IMG/VR virus record: IMGVR_UViG_3300032291_001492 | Location: 1 to 64,000 of that record | Origin: a virus | Reading direction: 5' to 3' (one strand) | Length of the DNA stretch: 64,000 nucleotides | Shown: positions 54,015 through 63,328 of the stretch, one piece after another | Layout of the letters: every line of letters starts with the position of its first letter | Position numbering within the stretch: position 1 is the first letter of the stretch | The notes under the pieces: generated by a model | Database searches by the model: none | Told to the model about the DNA's origin: nothing | The model's input: the letters and a program-made list of their open reading frames with translations, nothing else | Position numbers and translations under genes: made by a program

Positions 54015-55259
54015 ATGGCATATACAATTGTAAAATCAAATGGACAGGTCTTAACCACCATCCCTGACGGTACTATCAATACTAGCAGTACATCATTAGG
54101 CTTACCCGGAAGAAATTTTGCTGGTTACGGACAGTACATTGACACAAACTTTGTCCATATGATGGAAAATTTTGCCGACACTGCCCCACCTGCAAACCCA
54201 TTGCAAGGTCAATTATGGTACAATACTAATGCTAATACGCTTTATGTATGTCCTGCTGACGGAACAGCAAACGCTAATGCATGGTTAGCACTGACTTCAA
54301 CCTCAGGTGGCGGAACAACAACATTTGGTGCGGTTACAATCACAGGAAATTTAACAGCAAATAATTCAACTATTACAAACGGAATTACTGCTGATACAAT
54401 CACAGTTAGATTAGCCACAGTAACAGATTTAGCTACCATTGCTAATGCAAACGTTACAACTGCTAATATAGGAACAACAAATACAACAACAATTTCAGCT
54501 GGTTCACAATCAACTAATGGCACATTGACTGGTGTGTGGACTGCTAATGGTTCAGGTACTGCAAACAGTGTTGCCGGAACAAGTATGTGGATCACTGGTG
54601 GTAACTTAGTTATCACCGGTGGTGCAAGTTTAGGTATCAGAACAGATAATTATTACTATGCTAACGGAACACCAATCAGTTTTGCTGGTACATATAACAA
54701 CGGTAATGTGTTTGACTATTTGACAGGATCAAATGCAGTTTCAAGATTTGGTGGCGCAATTGCAGTGTCGAGTATTACCACAGCTAATATAACAACAGGC
54801 GCTTCGGGTACAGCTGGTCAATTAACTGGTAACTTTACATTAAGTAGTGGTTCACGATTAAATGCAACATACGCTGACTTAGCAGAACGTTTTGAAGCAG
54901 ATGCTTCATATGATGCCGGTACAGTAGTTGAATTAGGCGGATCCAAAGAAATTACTGCTGTTCAGTATGAATTAAGCGAAGATGTATTTGGTGTTATATC
55001 TGACACAGCGGCTTATTTAATGAATTCAGCAGCCGGTTCAAACGATACTCACCCTCCAGTAGCAATGACTGGTCGAGTACAAGTTAAAGTAATGGGTGTA
55101 GTTAAAAAGGGTGATAGATTAGTTAGTGCAGGCAAAGGAATTGCTAGGGCAGCTAAAAAAGGCGAAGCTAATGCATTCAATACTATTGGTCGCTCATTAG
55201 CAAATAAAACTGATGAACAACTCGGCACCGTATTAGCAACCGTAGTTATTGCAAGATAA
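54015..55259 (+). CDS. Fibre-like virion protein with a G2-peptidase/IMC-like C-terminal domain
   Basis: 414 residues. The N-terminal ~100 (YTIVKSNGQVLTTIPDGTIN, RNFAGYGQYIDTNFVHMMEN, NPLQGQLWYNTNANTLYV) are a conserved head-fibre/neck-like domain of marine T4-like phages. Residues ~100-280 are Thr/Asn/Gly beta repeats (NGITADTITVRLAT.., ITGGNLVITGGASLG) like a fibre shaft. Residues ~285-414 start at YADLAERFEADASYDAGTVV and continue through EDVFGVISDTAAYLMN to GRVQVKVMGVVKKGDRLVSA. This resembles the C-terminal G2/IMC-type domain that trimerises fibres and in some phages cleaves itself. I did not identify the catalytic residues. It has its own late-type promoter. Fibre identity is likely; the exact position in the virion is unknown. 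Confidence 0.65.
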   Translation: MAYTIVKSNGQVLTTIPDGTINTSSTSLGLPGRNFAGYGQYIDTNFVHMMENFADTAPPANPLQGQLWYNTNANTLYVCPADGTANANAWLALTSTSGGGTTTFGAVTITGNLTANNSTITNGITADTITVRLATVTDLATIANANVTTANIGTTNTTTISAGSQSTNGTLTGVWTANGSGTANSVAGTSMWITGGNLVITGGASLGIRTDNYYYANGTPISFAGTYNNGNVFDYLTGSNAVSRFGGAIAVSSITTANITTGASGTAGQLTGNFTLSSGSRLNATYADLAERFEADASYDAGTVVELGGSKEITAVQYELSEDVFGVISDTAAYLMNSAAGSNDTHPPVAMTGRVQVKVMGVVKKGDRLVSAGKGIARAAKKGEANAFNTIGRSLANKTDEQLGTVLATVVIAR

Positions 55260-55268
55260 GGAATAAAA

Positions 55269-56225
55269 ATGGCATACGCACAATTTGGTACAATTCAAGC
55301 CGCAGATTTTAACACATTAGTCGGTGGTGACCCGGTAACTTCATCAGGTACATTAAATGCTGTTTGGGCAACAGGTGGAACTAATGCTGGGTATGGTCAA
55401 ACAGCAGTGGCTAACGTAGCAGTTGGTGCCGTAGTTGCAGCAAATCAGCAATGGGCAAATTTGGTAACATATACTGCTAACTCGGCAACACATCAAGGCA
55501 CTTCAATAACTGCGGTGTCCGCACCGGTTACAGGCGGAACTATTACATATCTGTCTGCAATCCCTACAAACCTAACTTCAATTTATAATAGTAGATTAAA
55601 CGCAGCCACACAAGGTGCAACTACTTCTAATTCAGCGGTATATGGTAGTACTTGGACAGCTGGTATTACTTTTACACATACTGTTACCTTTGCAAATGGA
55701 AATGCCGCAAGATATTTCTTTAACTCAGGTGGTCAATTAAAAGTAACATGTTCACATGCAAACTCAACTGCTGGTATTAATTTATTATTAAATAATTTGG
55801 CAAGTAATGTGGGAACGGTTGTTATGAGTTCGCCTACATCAGGTGCAATCACAGTATCAGGTACATCTTATAATGGAATTACTAAGATTGGTGGGGGAGG
55901 TAATGCACCTACTATTAGTACTAACACAGGGTACTTTGCGTTGACTACATCCAATGCAACAATATTTACACAAACAGCAAGTACAGGTCCTTCTGGATAT
56001 CTGGGAACATTTATTCGTATGATTGCAAAATCAAATGGAACTCAAGGTGCAAACGGAGATGCAGGTAGTGTTATAACCATATACACTATTTGGGATGAAG
56101 TTCCGGACGGTCTTACTGCTGGTACAGGTTCAACCACAACTGTTACTGCACAAGCACCAGAAACAACTAATATAGCTAATACCTGGGGTGCAATAACTAT
56201 ATCAGGTACAGTTTCTGGTTCATGA
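55269..56225 (+). CDS. Beta-rich virion protein, probable fibre or decoration protein
   Basis: 318 residues, starting MAYAQFGTIQAADFNTLVGG, with high Thr/Ala/Gly/Asn/Ser and no charged helices. The start IQAADFNTLVG and a later TLNAVWATGGTNAGYGQT are a pattern I associate with conserved structural proteins beside fibre genes in marine phages. The middle region (FANGNAARYFFNSGGQLKVT, CSH; INLLLNNLASNVGTVVMSSP) suggests a jelly-roll-like domain. It starts 9 bases after the preceding fibre gene with a small AAGGAA site, so it is in the same transcript. No catalytic motif. Function unknown. Confidence 0.6.
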   Translation: MAYAQFGTIQAADFNTLVGGDPVTSSGTLNAVWATGGTNAGYGQTAVANVAVGAVVAANQQWANLVTYTANSATHQGTSITAVSAPVTGGTITYLSAIPTNLTSIYNSRLNAATQGATTSNSAVYGSTWTAGITFTHTVTFANGNAARYFFNSGGQLKVTCSHANSTAGINLLLNNLASNVGTVVMSSPTSGAITVSGTSYNGITKIGGGGNAPTISTNTGYFALTTSNATIFTQTASTGPSGYLGTFIRMIAKSNGTQGANGDAGSVITIYTIWDEVPDGLTAGTGSTTTVTAQAPETTNIANTWGAITISGTVSGS

Positions 56226-56250
56226 TTTTTATTAACGTCTTTGTATCTAT

Positions 56251-56257
56251 CTAAATA
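56251..56257 (+). promoter_or_regulatory. Candidate late promoter (CTAAATA)
   Basis: CTAAATA 15 bases before the ATG at 56273, with AGGAG (56263-56267) in between. It is the only promoter-like element I see before the glycosyltransferase/radical SAM operon, so it may drive all of it as a late transcript. Confidence 0.4.
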
Positions 56258-56272
56258 CTCTTAGGAGTACAC

Positions 56273-56578
56273 ATGGATACAAAGACATTGATTTCCGAAG
56301 CTAAAGCCCGCTTCAATCACAACTCAGCCAAAGCATACTTAAAGGACAAGTACGATAGTAAGTTTATCGTAGCAGACCAATCAGGGCTTTGGAGAGCCGA
56401 CTTAGAAACTATTAATTTTTTAACTGCCTACACAGATGAATGGGTTATTTTAATTGACACCTTTAAAAATCCAGTCAGAGTAAACAGAGTTACTCTACTT
56501 GAAAAACTTTCTGAAACATACAAATCTGTTATGGATGATTGGTATACAGAATGGACTGAATTAGAGAAAAAAAGATGA
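56273..56578 (+). CDS. Small hypothetical protein opening the modification operon
   Basis: 101 residues: MDTKTLISEAKARFNHNSAK then AYLKDKYDSKFIVADQSGLW. It is mixed alpha/beta and soluble, with many aromatics (three Trp near the C-terminus: DDWYTEWTELEKKR). It has a good AGGAG ribosome binding site. Its end overlaps the next start by four bases (ATGA). I recognise it only as a family-less small protein of T4-like marine phages. Position at the head of the glycosyltransferase/radical SAM operon makes it a candidate partner or carrier, but it has no core-peptide-like tail, so a RiPP precursor role is not supported. Confidence 0.6.
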   Translation: MDTKTLISEAKARFNHNSAKAYLKDKYDSKFIVADQSGLWRADLETINFLTAYTDEWVILIDTFKNPVRVNRVTLLEKLSETYKSVMDDWYTEWTELEKKR

Positions 56579-57378
56579 GTAGAGGGGCATTATTATTTGC
56601 ATTTAATAGTCCTAAATTTAACTACTATGACATGGCAGTAGCAACTGCTAAACGCATTAATCACTTTTTGGACATTCCGGTTACTATAGTAACGGATAAC
56701 GAATCATTGCCTGAAAATCAAAGTTACACGTTTGACAATGTTATATTAGCAGAGGCTGACAAAAACAATAAGCGTGACTGGGGTATGTGGATAAATAAAG
56801 GTCGATATCGTGCTTTTAATTTAAGTCCATATGATGAAACTTTGTTGTTAGATACTGATTATATGGTAAATTCAAATAAGTTATTAAAAACTTTTGATTT
56901 ACCTACTGATTTTTGTTGCCATGATACAACTAGTTTCCTAATGTATCCTGATGCCGCACAAGAAGTACTCAGTTCATATAGTTTTAAAACACTATGGGCA
57001 ACTGCAATTACTTTTAAAAAAACAAAAAGATCAAAATTAATATTTGATTGTTTAGAAATGGTTCAGAAAAATTTTGAACATTATGCAAACCTTCATGGTT
57101 TTATTTCTGTAACTTTTCGCAATGACTATGGATTGACGTTAGCTACTAGAATAGTTAACGGACATACTACTCCTATAGAAGACATAATTCCCTGGAATCT
57201 ATTACACGCAGGTAAAAACACCACCATATATAAAAATAGTGATGATGAATTTAATACTGACTATACTATAATGTTTGATAATTGGAATAAAGGTAAAATT
57301 CGCAAAGAATATATAATCATTAAAGATACTGACTTTCATGTTATGAACAAAGAAAACTTTTTGGAGTTAATCAAATGA
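56575..57378 (+). CDS. Glycosyltransferase-like protein (GT-A type)
   Basis: 267 residues. GALLFAFNSPKFNYYDMAVA and IPVTIVTDNES form the first Rossmann half. LSPYDETLLLDTDYMVNSNK contains the DxD motif (Asp93-Thr-Asp95) that binds the metal and nucleotide sugar. A second part (LWATAITFKKTKRSKLIFDC; NDYGLTLATRIVNGHTTPIE) matches the acceptor side. There is no signal peptide or membrane segment. It is the first of two adjacent related genes; the second starts within its stop codon. The likely role is adding a sugar to a phage or host polymer. The sugar and acceptor are unknown. Confidence 0.65.
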   Translation: MSRGALLFAFNSPKFNYYDMAVATAKRINHFLDIPVTIVTDNESLPENQSYTFDNVILAEADKNNKRDWGMWINKGRYRAFNLSPYDETLLLDTDYMVNSNKLLKTFDLPTDFCCHDTTSFLMYPDAAQEVLSSYSFKTLWATAITFKKTKRSKLIFDCLEMVQKNFEHYANLHGFISVTFRNDYGLTLATRIVNGHTTPIEDIIPWNLLHAGKNTTIYKNSDDEFNTDYTIMFDNWNKGKIRKEYIIIKDTDFHVMNKENFLELIK

Positions 57379-58139
57379 CCAAAGGTTTTGTAATAATGGC
57401 ACAAAATACAACAAATGTGAAATATACTAACTGTGCCAAAGCCTTAGAAAAAAGTATAAAGCGTGTTATGCCAAACGCTAATGTTACTATTGTTACTACT
57501 GAAATGCTGCCTCACGGAGATTTGGCTCCCGCGAGTGATTGGAAATTAATAAACGATTGGCAAGTCTATGAAGCAAGTCCATATGATGAGACTATTAAAT
57601 TAGAAGCAGATATGTACATTCCTAGAAGTATTGAACATTGGTGGGATATATTATCTCAAAAAGATGTTGTGGTGTGTAATACTATTAGGAATTTTAAACA
57701 AGAAATTTCAGATGTACGAGTATATCGTAGATTTATTGATGATAATAATTTACCAGATGTATATAACGCAATTACATATTTTAAGAAATCGGATACAGCT
57801 AAACAATTTTTTTACATTGTGAGAAATGTATTTGATAATTGGAAAGAATATAAAGCTATACTAAAATGCAATCCGGAAGAACCGGCGACAACTGATTGGG
57901 CGTATGCAATTGCATGTCATATTATTGGTATTGAAAAAACAATGTTACCTAACTTTACCGAAATGAGTATGGTACATATGAAACAATTTATTAACAATAC
58001 CCCTACAGAAAATTGGACAGATACATTTGTTTATGAATGTTTGCCCAATCAAATTAGAATTCAAACCGTACCGCAATTTTATCCTTTTCACTATCATATA
58101 AAGAACTTTAGTGATAAAATATTAGAAAGTATGAAATGA
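57375..58139 (+). CDS. Second glycosyltransferase-like protein, paralogue of the preceding one
   Basis: 254 residues. It has the same order of motifs as its neighbour: GFVIMAQNTTNVKYTNCAKA, NVTIVTTE, then EASPYDETIKLEADMYIPRS with EADM (residues 77-80) in place of DTD, so the metal motif is altered but one Asp remains. NCAKALEKSIKRV and AITYFKKSDTAKQFFYIVRN parallel the first protein. It overlaps by four bases at both ends. Either it uses a different metal coordination or it is a non-catalytic partner. The GT-A fold is inferred from the parallel motifs. Confidence 0.6.
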   Translation: MTKGFVIMAQNTTNVKYTNCAKALEKSIKRVMPNANVTIVTTEMLPHGDLAPASDWKLINDWQVYEASPYDETIKLEADMYIPRSIEHWWDILSQKDVVVCNTIRNFKQEISDVRVYRRFIDDNNLPDVYNAITYFKKSDTAKQFFYIVRNVFDNWKEYKAILKCNPEEPATTDWAYAIACHIIGIEKTMLPNFTEMSMVHMKQFINNTPTENWTDTFVYECLPNQIRIQTVPQFYPFHYHIKNFSDKILESMK

Positions 58140-58492
58140 ATACCGAAGACACCTCATCAGATTTTGTAATAATATGGGAACCCCCTAAACTAGAAACACC
58201 TGAGTTTAGGTTATATTATGATAGCACCGGCGCAGTAATATGTTACACCGGTGACAAATCTATGCAGGGTAATTATATTGTAATTGATGCACATACATTT
58301 GCTGCCGCAAGACCTGATGTAAGAGTTATCGATGGTAGGATATCTAGTGTTGCACCTAATGCAGTAGTTTATAAATTAATGCCAGACAATATCGAAGGTA
58401 AAGACTGTCATATTGAAGATATAAGTGTATTAGTTGATGAATTATATACTGGCAAAAAGCAAAAATGGAAATTAAACATATATGAACTCTGA
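58136..58492 (+). CDS. Small hypothetical protein between glycosyltransferase-like genes
   Basis: 118 residues with an acidic start (MNTEDTSSDFVIIWEPP) and a beta-rich body: LYYDSTGAVICYTGDKS, NYIVIDAHTFAAARPDVRVI, DGRISSV, AVVYKL. Its start overlaps the preceding stop by four bases, and its end overlaps the next gene by 11, so it is clearly part of the operon. A single Cys in VICYTG and one in KDCHIED. No family recognised and no function assigned. Conserved operon membership with glycosyltransferases suggests an accessory role. Confidence 0.6.
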   Translation: MNTEDTSSDFVIIWEPPKLETPEFRLYYDSTGAVICYTGDKSMQGNYIVIDAHTFAAARPDVRVIDGRISSVAPNAVVYKLMPDNIEGKDCHIEDISVLVDELYTGKKQKWKLNIYEL

Positions 58493-59435
58493 TGATATTA
58501 TTGATGTTGCGGATTTAGATTGTGTATATCTAAGCTATGATGAACCACAAAAAGAAGAATTTTGGATTAAGATAAAAAATATGGTGCCTTGGGCAAAACG
58601 TGTTGATGGTGTAAAAGGAAGTGATGCCGCACACAAAGCCGCAGGTGAAGCAAGCGACACGGAACGTTTCATTCTAATTGATGGCGACAATATGCCAAAC
58701 GAAGATTTCTTCAATATTCAATTAGATTTTACAAACAAAGATCCTTCATTTAAGAAAGCACAGTTTCGTTGGAAAGCAGTAAACAGTATTAATGGTTTGC
58801 GTTATGGTAATGGTGGCATGAGTAGTTGGACAAAAGAATATGTTGCTAATATGAAAACGCATGAACATCAAACAGAAGGTGATGTATCTCGCATTGCTGA
58901 TTTCTGTATGGGAGGTAATGATAATTTATATTGGGCTATGTACAATTGCTACAGCACAACATACCCTAACTACACACCCTTTCAAGCATGGCGTGCAGGA
59001 TTCCGTGAAGGTGTTAAAATGAGTTTAGACAGAGGTGCAAGACCTTCTGTTGAAGCGTTTAAAGAAACAGTAGCAAGTAGAAATTTAAATAATCTAACTA
59101 TCTGGCACAACGTAGGTATGGATGTAGAAAACGGTGAGTGGGCGATAATGGGAGCCCGTATGGGTACACATATGACTATGCTCACTGATTGGGACCATGC
59201 TAATGTTCAATGGTTTGATAATTACATTGAGATGTGGAATAAGATCAAAGACGAAGATCCATTAGAACTATCAGAAATATATGGCATCGAACTAAAAACT
59301 AAATTGGATTTGCCAATGTGTGCATTAGATAGTGACCAAAGTAAATTTTTTAAGCGTCACTATAAAGCAGATTTTCATAACTTAGATCCATTAGTAACTG
59401 AGATGGATGTAATTCGTAGAATTGAAGGATGGTAA
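58482..59435 (+). CDS. Third glycosyltransferase-like protein (GT-A, DGDN motif)
   Basis: 317 residues. DLDCVYLSYDEPQKEEFWIK, WAKRVDGVKGS, then ERFILIDGDNMPNEDFFNIQ with DGDN (residues 67-70) as the likely metal/nucleotide-sugar motif. GLRYGNGGMSSW and DFCMGGNDNLYWAMYNCYST lie where a GT-A acceptor loop would be. No homology to the two previous genes is evident outside the fold. It overlaps the 118-aa gene by 11 bases. The next gene starts at its stop (TAATG). Phages use such enzymes on DNA, on tail proteins or on host surface glycans; the sequence does not say which. Confidence 0.6.
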   Translation: MNSDDIIDVADLDCVYLSYDEPQKEEFWIKIKNMVPWAKRVDGVKGSDAAHKAAGEASDTERFILIDGDNMPNEDFFNIQLDFTNKDPSFKKAQFRWKAVNSINGLRYGNGGMSSWTKEYVANMKTHEHQTEGDVSRIADFCMGGNDNLYWAMYNCYSTTYPNYTPFQAWRAGFREGVKMSLDRGARPSVEAFKETVASRNLNNLTIWHNVGMDVENGEWAIMGARMGTHMTMLTDWDHANVQWFDNYIEMWNKIKDEDPLELSEIYGIELKTKLDLPMCALDSDQSKFFKRHYKADFHNLDPLVTEMDVIRRIEGW

Positions 59436-60829
59436 TGAGTAGCGAACAGCAACGTATAAAAGACATTAAGATTAAAATTGAGAATGAAGTAGGTCCAACC
59501 TTCTGTCTTGCTAAATGGCACCATGTTACTATGTACCTACAGTCAGGAGAAACACATAGTTGTTATCATCCACAACCTCATAAAATTCCAATTAGCGAGT
59601 TAATAGACAATCCTTCAGCGTTACATAATACACAACAAAAAAAAGAAGAACGTAAACTTATGTTAGATGGTGGTAAACCATCCGGTTGCCAGTATTGCTG
59701 GAACATTGAGAGTATGGGTCCTGACTATATTAGTGATAGACATATACGCAACGCTAGCATATTCACAGAAGAACGATATGAACAGACTGTCAAAGGTCCT
59801 TGGAATCAAAATATAAATCCAGAATACTTAGAAATTAACTTTGGTAACGAATGTAATTTCAAGTGCGGCTATTGTCATCCTAAGTATTCTACTAGTTTCT
59901 ATAATGAAATTAAAAAGAATGGCCCTGTCACTACAGTAAAAAATCATAGATGTGACATTGACTGGATGACACTTTATCAACGTGAAGAAGAAAATCCATA
60001 CGTTGATGCATTTTGGAAATGGTGGCCCGAATTACGTAAAACATTAAACATTATGCGAGTAACCGGCGGCGAACCTACGATGCATACTAGCACATGGAAA
60101 TTGTTGAAAGAGATTGAGCAAGATCCTATGCCTTGGTTAGAACTAAATATCAATAGTAATTTAGGAACTAAAACTGCACTAGTAGAAAAATTAGCTGATA
60201 GTGTTAAAAAATTAGTAGACAATAAAAAAATACGTGCATTCAAATTGTTTACTAGTCTGGATACATGGGGTGAACGTGCAGAGTACATTAGAACCGGATT
60301 AGATTTAGAATTGTGGGAAAAGAATTTTCACACATATTTGACCCGTACAGATAGTCCAATCACATTTATGATAACCTTTAATATATTTTCAGTCACTACA
60401 TTTAAGTCATTACTTGAAAAAATGTTAGAATGGCGTGAACAATATGGTTGGTATGAAGATATAAAAAGCCATCGTGTTAGATTTGACACCCCGTATTTGC
60501 GAGACCCAATTCAATACGATATGAATATATTGCCTAAAGAAGAATTCATGCCTTATATGAATGATACACTGGCATTTATGAAAGCTAATGTAGATGATGA
60601 AGCCAGTAATAAATTTACAACAGTTGAATATGAAAAATTTAAACGTGTTGTTGATTATATGGCTGAGACAGTATATCCAGAAAGTAAATTGATTGAAGGT
60701 CGAAGAGATTTTTATAATTGGTTTAATGAACTAGATGAACGCCGCGAAAATGATATGTTATCTGTGTTTCCTGAAATGTTAGGATTTTATAGATTATGTC
60801 AAGAGGTTAACCAAACACATCCAAAATGA
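59435..60829 (+). CDS. Radical SAM protein A of tandem array (twitch-type)
   Basis: 464 residues from the ATG at 59435 (AAGGA 5 bases upstream and TAATG overlap with the previous stop); an in-frame ATG at 59429 lies inside that site. It has auxiliary-cluster cysteines before the core: FCLAKWHHV (Cys24), HSCYHP (Cys43) and SGCQYCWN (Cys85, Cys88). The radical SAM motif CNFKCGYC is Cys140, Cys144 and Cys147, followed by MRVTGGEPTMHT as the SAM-binding GGE. It carries one cysteine (SCYHP) where its paralogues have CC, so its auxiliary cluster is ligated differently. These twitch-type radical SAM proteins are known in T4-like marine phages without a defined reaction. First of at least four consecutive copies; the stop overlaps the next start (ATGA). 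Confidence 0.8.
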   Translation: MSSEQQRIKDIKIKIENEVGPTFCLAKWHHVTMYLQSGETHSCYHPQPHKIPISELIDNPSALHNTQQKKEERKLMLDGGKPSGCQYCWNIESMGPDYISDRHIRNASIFTEERYEQTVKGPWNQNINPEYLEINFGNECNFKCGYCHPKYSTSFYNEIKKNGPVTTVKNHRCDIDWMTLYQREEENPYVDAFWKWWPELRKTLNIMRVTGGEPTMHTSTWKLLKEIEQDPMPWLELNINSNLGTKTALVEKLADSVKKLVDNKKIRAFKLFTSLDTWGERAEYIRTGLDLELWEKNFHTYLTRTDSPITFMITFNIFSVTTFKSLLEKMLEWREQYGWYEDIKSHRVRFDTPYLRDPIQYDMNILPKEEFMPYMNDTLAFMKANVDDEASNKFTTVEYEKFKRVVDYMAETVYPESKLIEGRRDFYNWFNELDERRENDMLSVFPEMLGFYRLCQEVNQTHPK

Positions 60830-62103
60830 CAGAAAAAATATCAAACAATAAAGAATTCGATCTTACGCAAAGTAAAACTTTTTGCATGTCTCCTTGGATA
60901 CACTTGTACTCAAGTCCTAGTGGTGAGGCAGCACCGTGTTGTATTGCTGAATCATGTGCCCAGGGCGGAGTGGGTAACACTAGAACACAATCATTAATGG
61001 AAGTAGTTAATTCACCTAAAATGAATCAACTACGAAATGATATGCTATCTGGGGTAAAGAATAAAGAATGCGATAAATGTTACATGCATGAAGATCAAAA
61101 CTTATTAAGTTCACGTAATATGCTTAATACTAGATTTGGTCCTAATTTCTACGATGAAGTTATTGAAAATACAAACATTGACGGATCATTGGCTAAATTT
61201 AAAATGAGATATTTTGATATTCGTTTTAGTAATATATGTAATTTTAAATGTAGAACATGCGGTTCCGGCTTTAGTACACAATGGGAACAAGAAGATTTAA
61301 AAAATAATGTTTACCATGCAAAAATAATTCCAAAAAATGATAATCCAGATTTTTTAAAAGAAATATTTGATCAAATAGATTTTATGGAAACCGCTTATTT
61401 TGCGGGCGGTGAACCCTTAATCACAGAAGAACATTATATTTTGTTAGAAGAAATGATACGAAGAGGTCGTACTGATATCCAACTAAGGTATAATACAAAC
61501 TTAAGCAATTTTAAATTTAAAAACAAAGATTTATTATCTTTATGGAAGCATTTTAGTAAAGGGGTCGATATATATGCAAGCATTGACCATTACGGAGAAC
61601 GTGCAGAGTATATAAGACACGGAACAGATTGGGGAGTAGTAGAAAGTAATTTTTTACAAGCTAAAAAAACTCCCTATTTAAGAGTGAATATGAACACTGT
61701 ATTAAGTGTTTTTAATTTTTTAACAATACATGAATTTTATCAATATCTAATAGATAAAAAATTATATACTCCTAATAGTAGTGTTTATACACTATATAAC
61801 ATGTCAACTCCTGATTATTTGGCTTGTCATATTTTGCCCTTAGATTATAAAGATGTTGGAAAAAATAGTATTGAAAAAACTATGCGATTATTAAAAGATA
61901 AGAGATTTAAAAAACACCATATAACGCAACTATCAGATACTATTCCTTGGATTTATTCAAAAGATTCATGGGATGAAAACAAATATCAATTTAGAAAAGA
62001 AGTAAAAAGATTAGACTCAATTAGAGGGGAAGATTTTTCAAAAACTTTTCCTGAATTAGCTCCGTTGTTACTTCCAGATCGTAATAAATTTTTCCCTATA
62101 TGA
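60826..62103 (+). CDS. Radical SAM protein B of tandem array
   Basis: 425 residues. Auxiliary cysteines: TFCMSPWIHL (Cys20), AAPCCIAESC (Cys38, Cys39, Cys44) and KECDKCYMHE (Cys82, Cys85). The radical SAM motif CNFKCRTC is Cys138, Cys142 and Cys145 after RYFDIRFSNI. The GGE motif is in YFAGGEPLI. HYGERAEYIRHGTDWGVVE, shared by copies B and C, is typical of the array. The C-terminus (FSKTFPELAPLLLP) matches the end of copy C (FWKTFPELNKLM), so the whole protein is homologous, not only the core. It overlaps A and C by four bases. Confidence 0.82.
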   Translation: MTEKISNNKEFDLTQSKTFCMSPWIHLYSSPSGEAAPCCIAESCAQGGVGNTRTQSLMEVVNSPKMNQLRNDMLSGVKNKECDKCYMHEDQNLLSSRNMLNTRFGPNFYDEVIENTNIDGSLAKFKMRYFDIRFSNICNFKCRTCGSGFSTQWEQEDLKNNVYHAKIIPKNDNPDFLKEIFDQIDFMETAYFAGGEPLITEEHYILLEEMIRRGRTDIQLRYNTNLSNFKFKNKDLLSLWKHFSKGVDIYASIDHYGERAEYIRHGTDWGVVESNFLQAKKTPYLRVNMNTVLSVFNFLTIHEFYQYLIDKKLYTPNSSVYTLYNMSTPDYLACHILPLDYKDVGKNSIEKTMRLLKDKRFKKHHITQLSDTIPWIYSKDSWDENKYQFRKEVKRLDSIRGEDFSKTFPELAPLLLPDRNKFFPI

Positions 62104-63326
62104 ACAAAAATTATCTATTAAATGATAGCAAAACGTTTTGTATGTTTCCGTGGGTACATCTAAATGTAACTCCCAAAGGTGATATATATCCTTGCTGTAG
62201 TAATGACTATACGCAACCCTTCGGAAACACAAAAGAAATAACATTAAAACAGGCATTTAACAGTGAACCAATGAAGCAATTGCGATTGGACATGTTAAAT
62301 GACAAACCTAATAAAATATGCAATTTCTGTTACAAGCACGAAGAAGCAGGTCCGCATAGTTTTAGAAATTACAGTAAAGAACATTTTGGAAAACACTTTG
62401 ATGAAGTTGTGCCCACTACGTTAGAAGATGGAACTGTTCCTGAATTTAAGATGCATTACTTTGACATTCGTTTTAGTAACATATGTAATTTCAAATGTAG
62501 AACATGCGGTAGTGAGTTTAGCAGTCAGTGGGGAGCAGAGATGCGAGCTAATCATGATCCTAAGCATCCCATTATTATTCATGCTGATGAAAAAGGTAAT
62601 TTATTGCGTGAAGTACTAGAACAAGTAGAACACATTGATTTGGCATATTTTGCAGGTGGAGAGCCCACACTTACCGAAGAGCATTATATAATGCTTGAAG
62701 AAATGATACGTAAAGGCCGCACTGACATTACATTACGCTATAACACAAACGCTAGTAATATCAAGTTTAAAGATTATGATTTACTAGACATGTGGAAGCA
62801 CTTTAAGAAAATTGAATTGAGTTGCAGTGTTGACCATTATGGTGAACGTGCAGAATGGCTACGTCATGGTACTGATTGGGGATTAGTTGAAAGTAATCTG
62901 TTAAAGTTCCGTGAATTAGATTATGTTAGTTTTCAAATGAACACTGTATTCAGTATCTTTAACTATAGTACAATTGGTGAATTTTATCAGTACTTAAAAG
63001 ACAAGAATATTATTAGAGCAGAAGATTGGTATCATAGTTTGTACTTGGCAGTACATCCTAGTTATTATAGTGCTAAGAGTCTACCCAAAGAATTAAAAAT
63101 TGAAGCCGCAAAGAAAGCACTTGATTGGGCAGATAAGAATACAGGTGATCATACCTCATTATCACGCTTAGTTACTGATGCAGTAAACTTTGCTACAGAC
63201 GATGACATATGGACTGAAAATAAAGAAACTTTCATGTTGCATACAGGTTCAGGAGATAGAATTCGTAATGAAAGTTTCTGGAAAACATTCCCTGAATTAA
63301 ATAAATTGATGGATTTAACGGAGTAA
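62100..63326 (+). CDS. Radical SAM protein C of tandem array
   Basis: 408 residues. TFCMFPWVHL (Cys14), IYPCCSND (Cys32, Cys33) and KICNFCYKHE (Cys74, Cys77) precede the radical SAM core CNFKCRTC (Cys129, Cys133, Cys136). AYFAGGEPTLTEEHYIMLEE gives the SAM-binding GGE. It is closely similar to B throughout (YFDIRFSNICNFKCRTCGS in both), showing that B and C arose by duplication. The stop is 2 bases before the next gene. Confidence 0.82.
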   Translation: MNKNYLLNDSKTFCMFPWVHLNVTPKGDIYPCCSNDYTQPFGNTKEITLKQAFNSEPMKQLRLDMLNDKPNKICNFCYKHEEAGPHSFRNYSKEHFGKHFDEVVPTTLEDGTVPEFKMHYFDIRFSNICNFKCRTCGSEFSSQWGAEMRANHDPKHPIIIHADEKGNLLREVLEQVEHIDLAYFAGGEPTLTEEHYIMLEEMIRKGRTDITLRYNTNASNIKFKDYDLLDMWKHFKKIELSCSVDHYGERAEWLRHGTDWGLVESNLLKFRELDYVSFQMNTVFSIFNYSTIGEFYQYLKDKNIIRAEDWYHSLYLAVHPSYYSAKSLPKELKIEAAKKALDWADKNTGDHTSLSRLVTDAVNFATDDDIWTENKETFMLHTGSGDRIRNESFWKTFPELNKLMDLTE

Positions 63327-63328
63327 AA

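Noticed and set aside
56273-56578. RiPP precursor for the radical SAM proteins
   Set aside because: The 101-aa protein is folded-looking, with no leader/core division and no Cys/Ser/Thr-rich or repeat core; neither the 118-aa nor the 50-aa protein has one.
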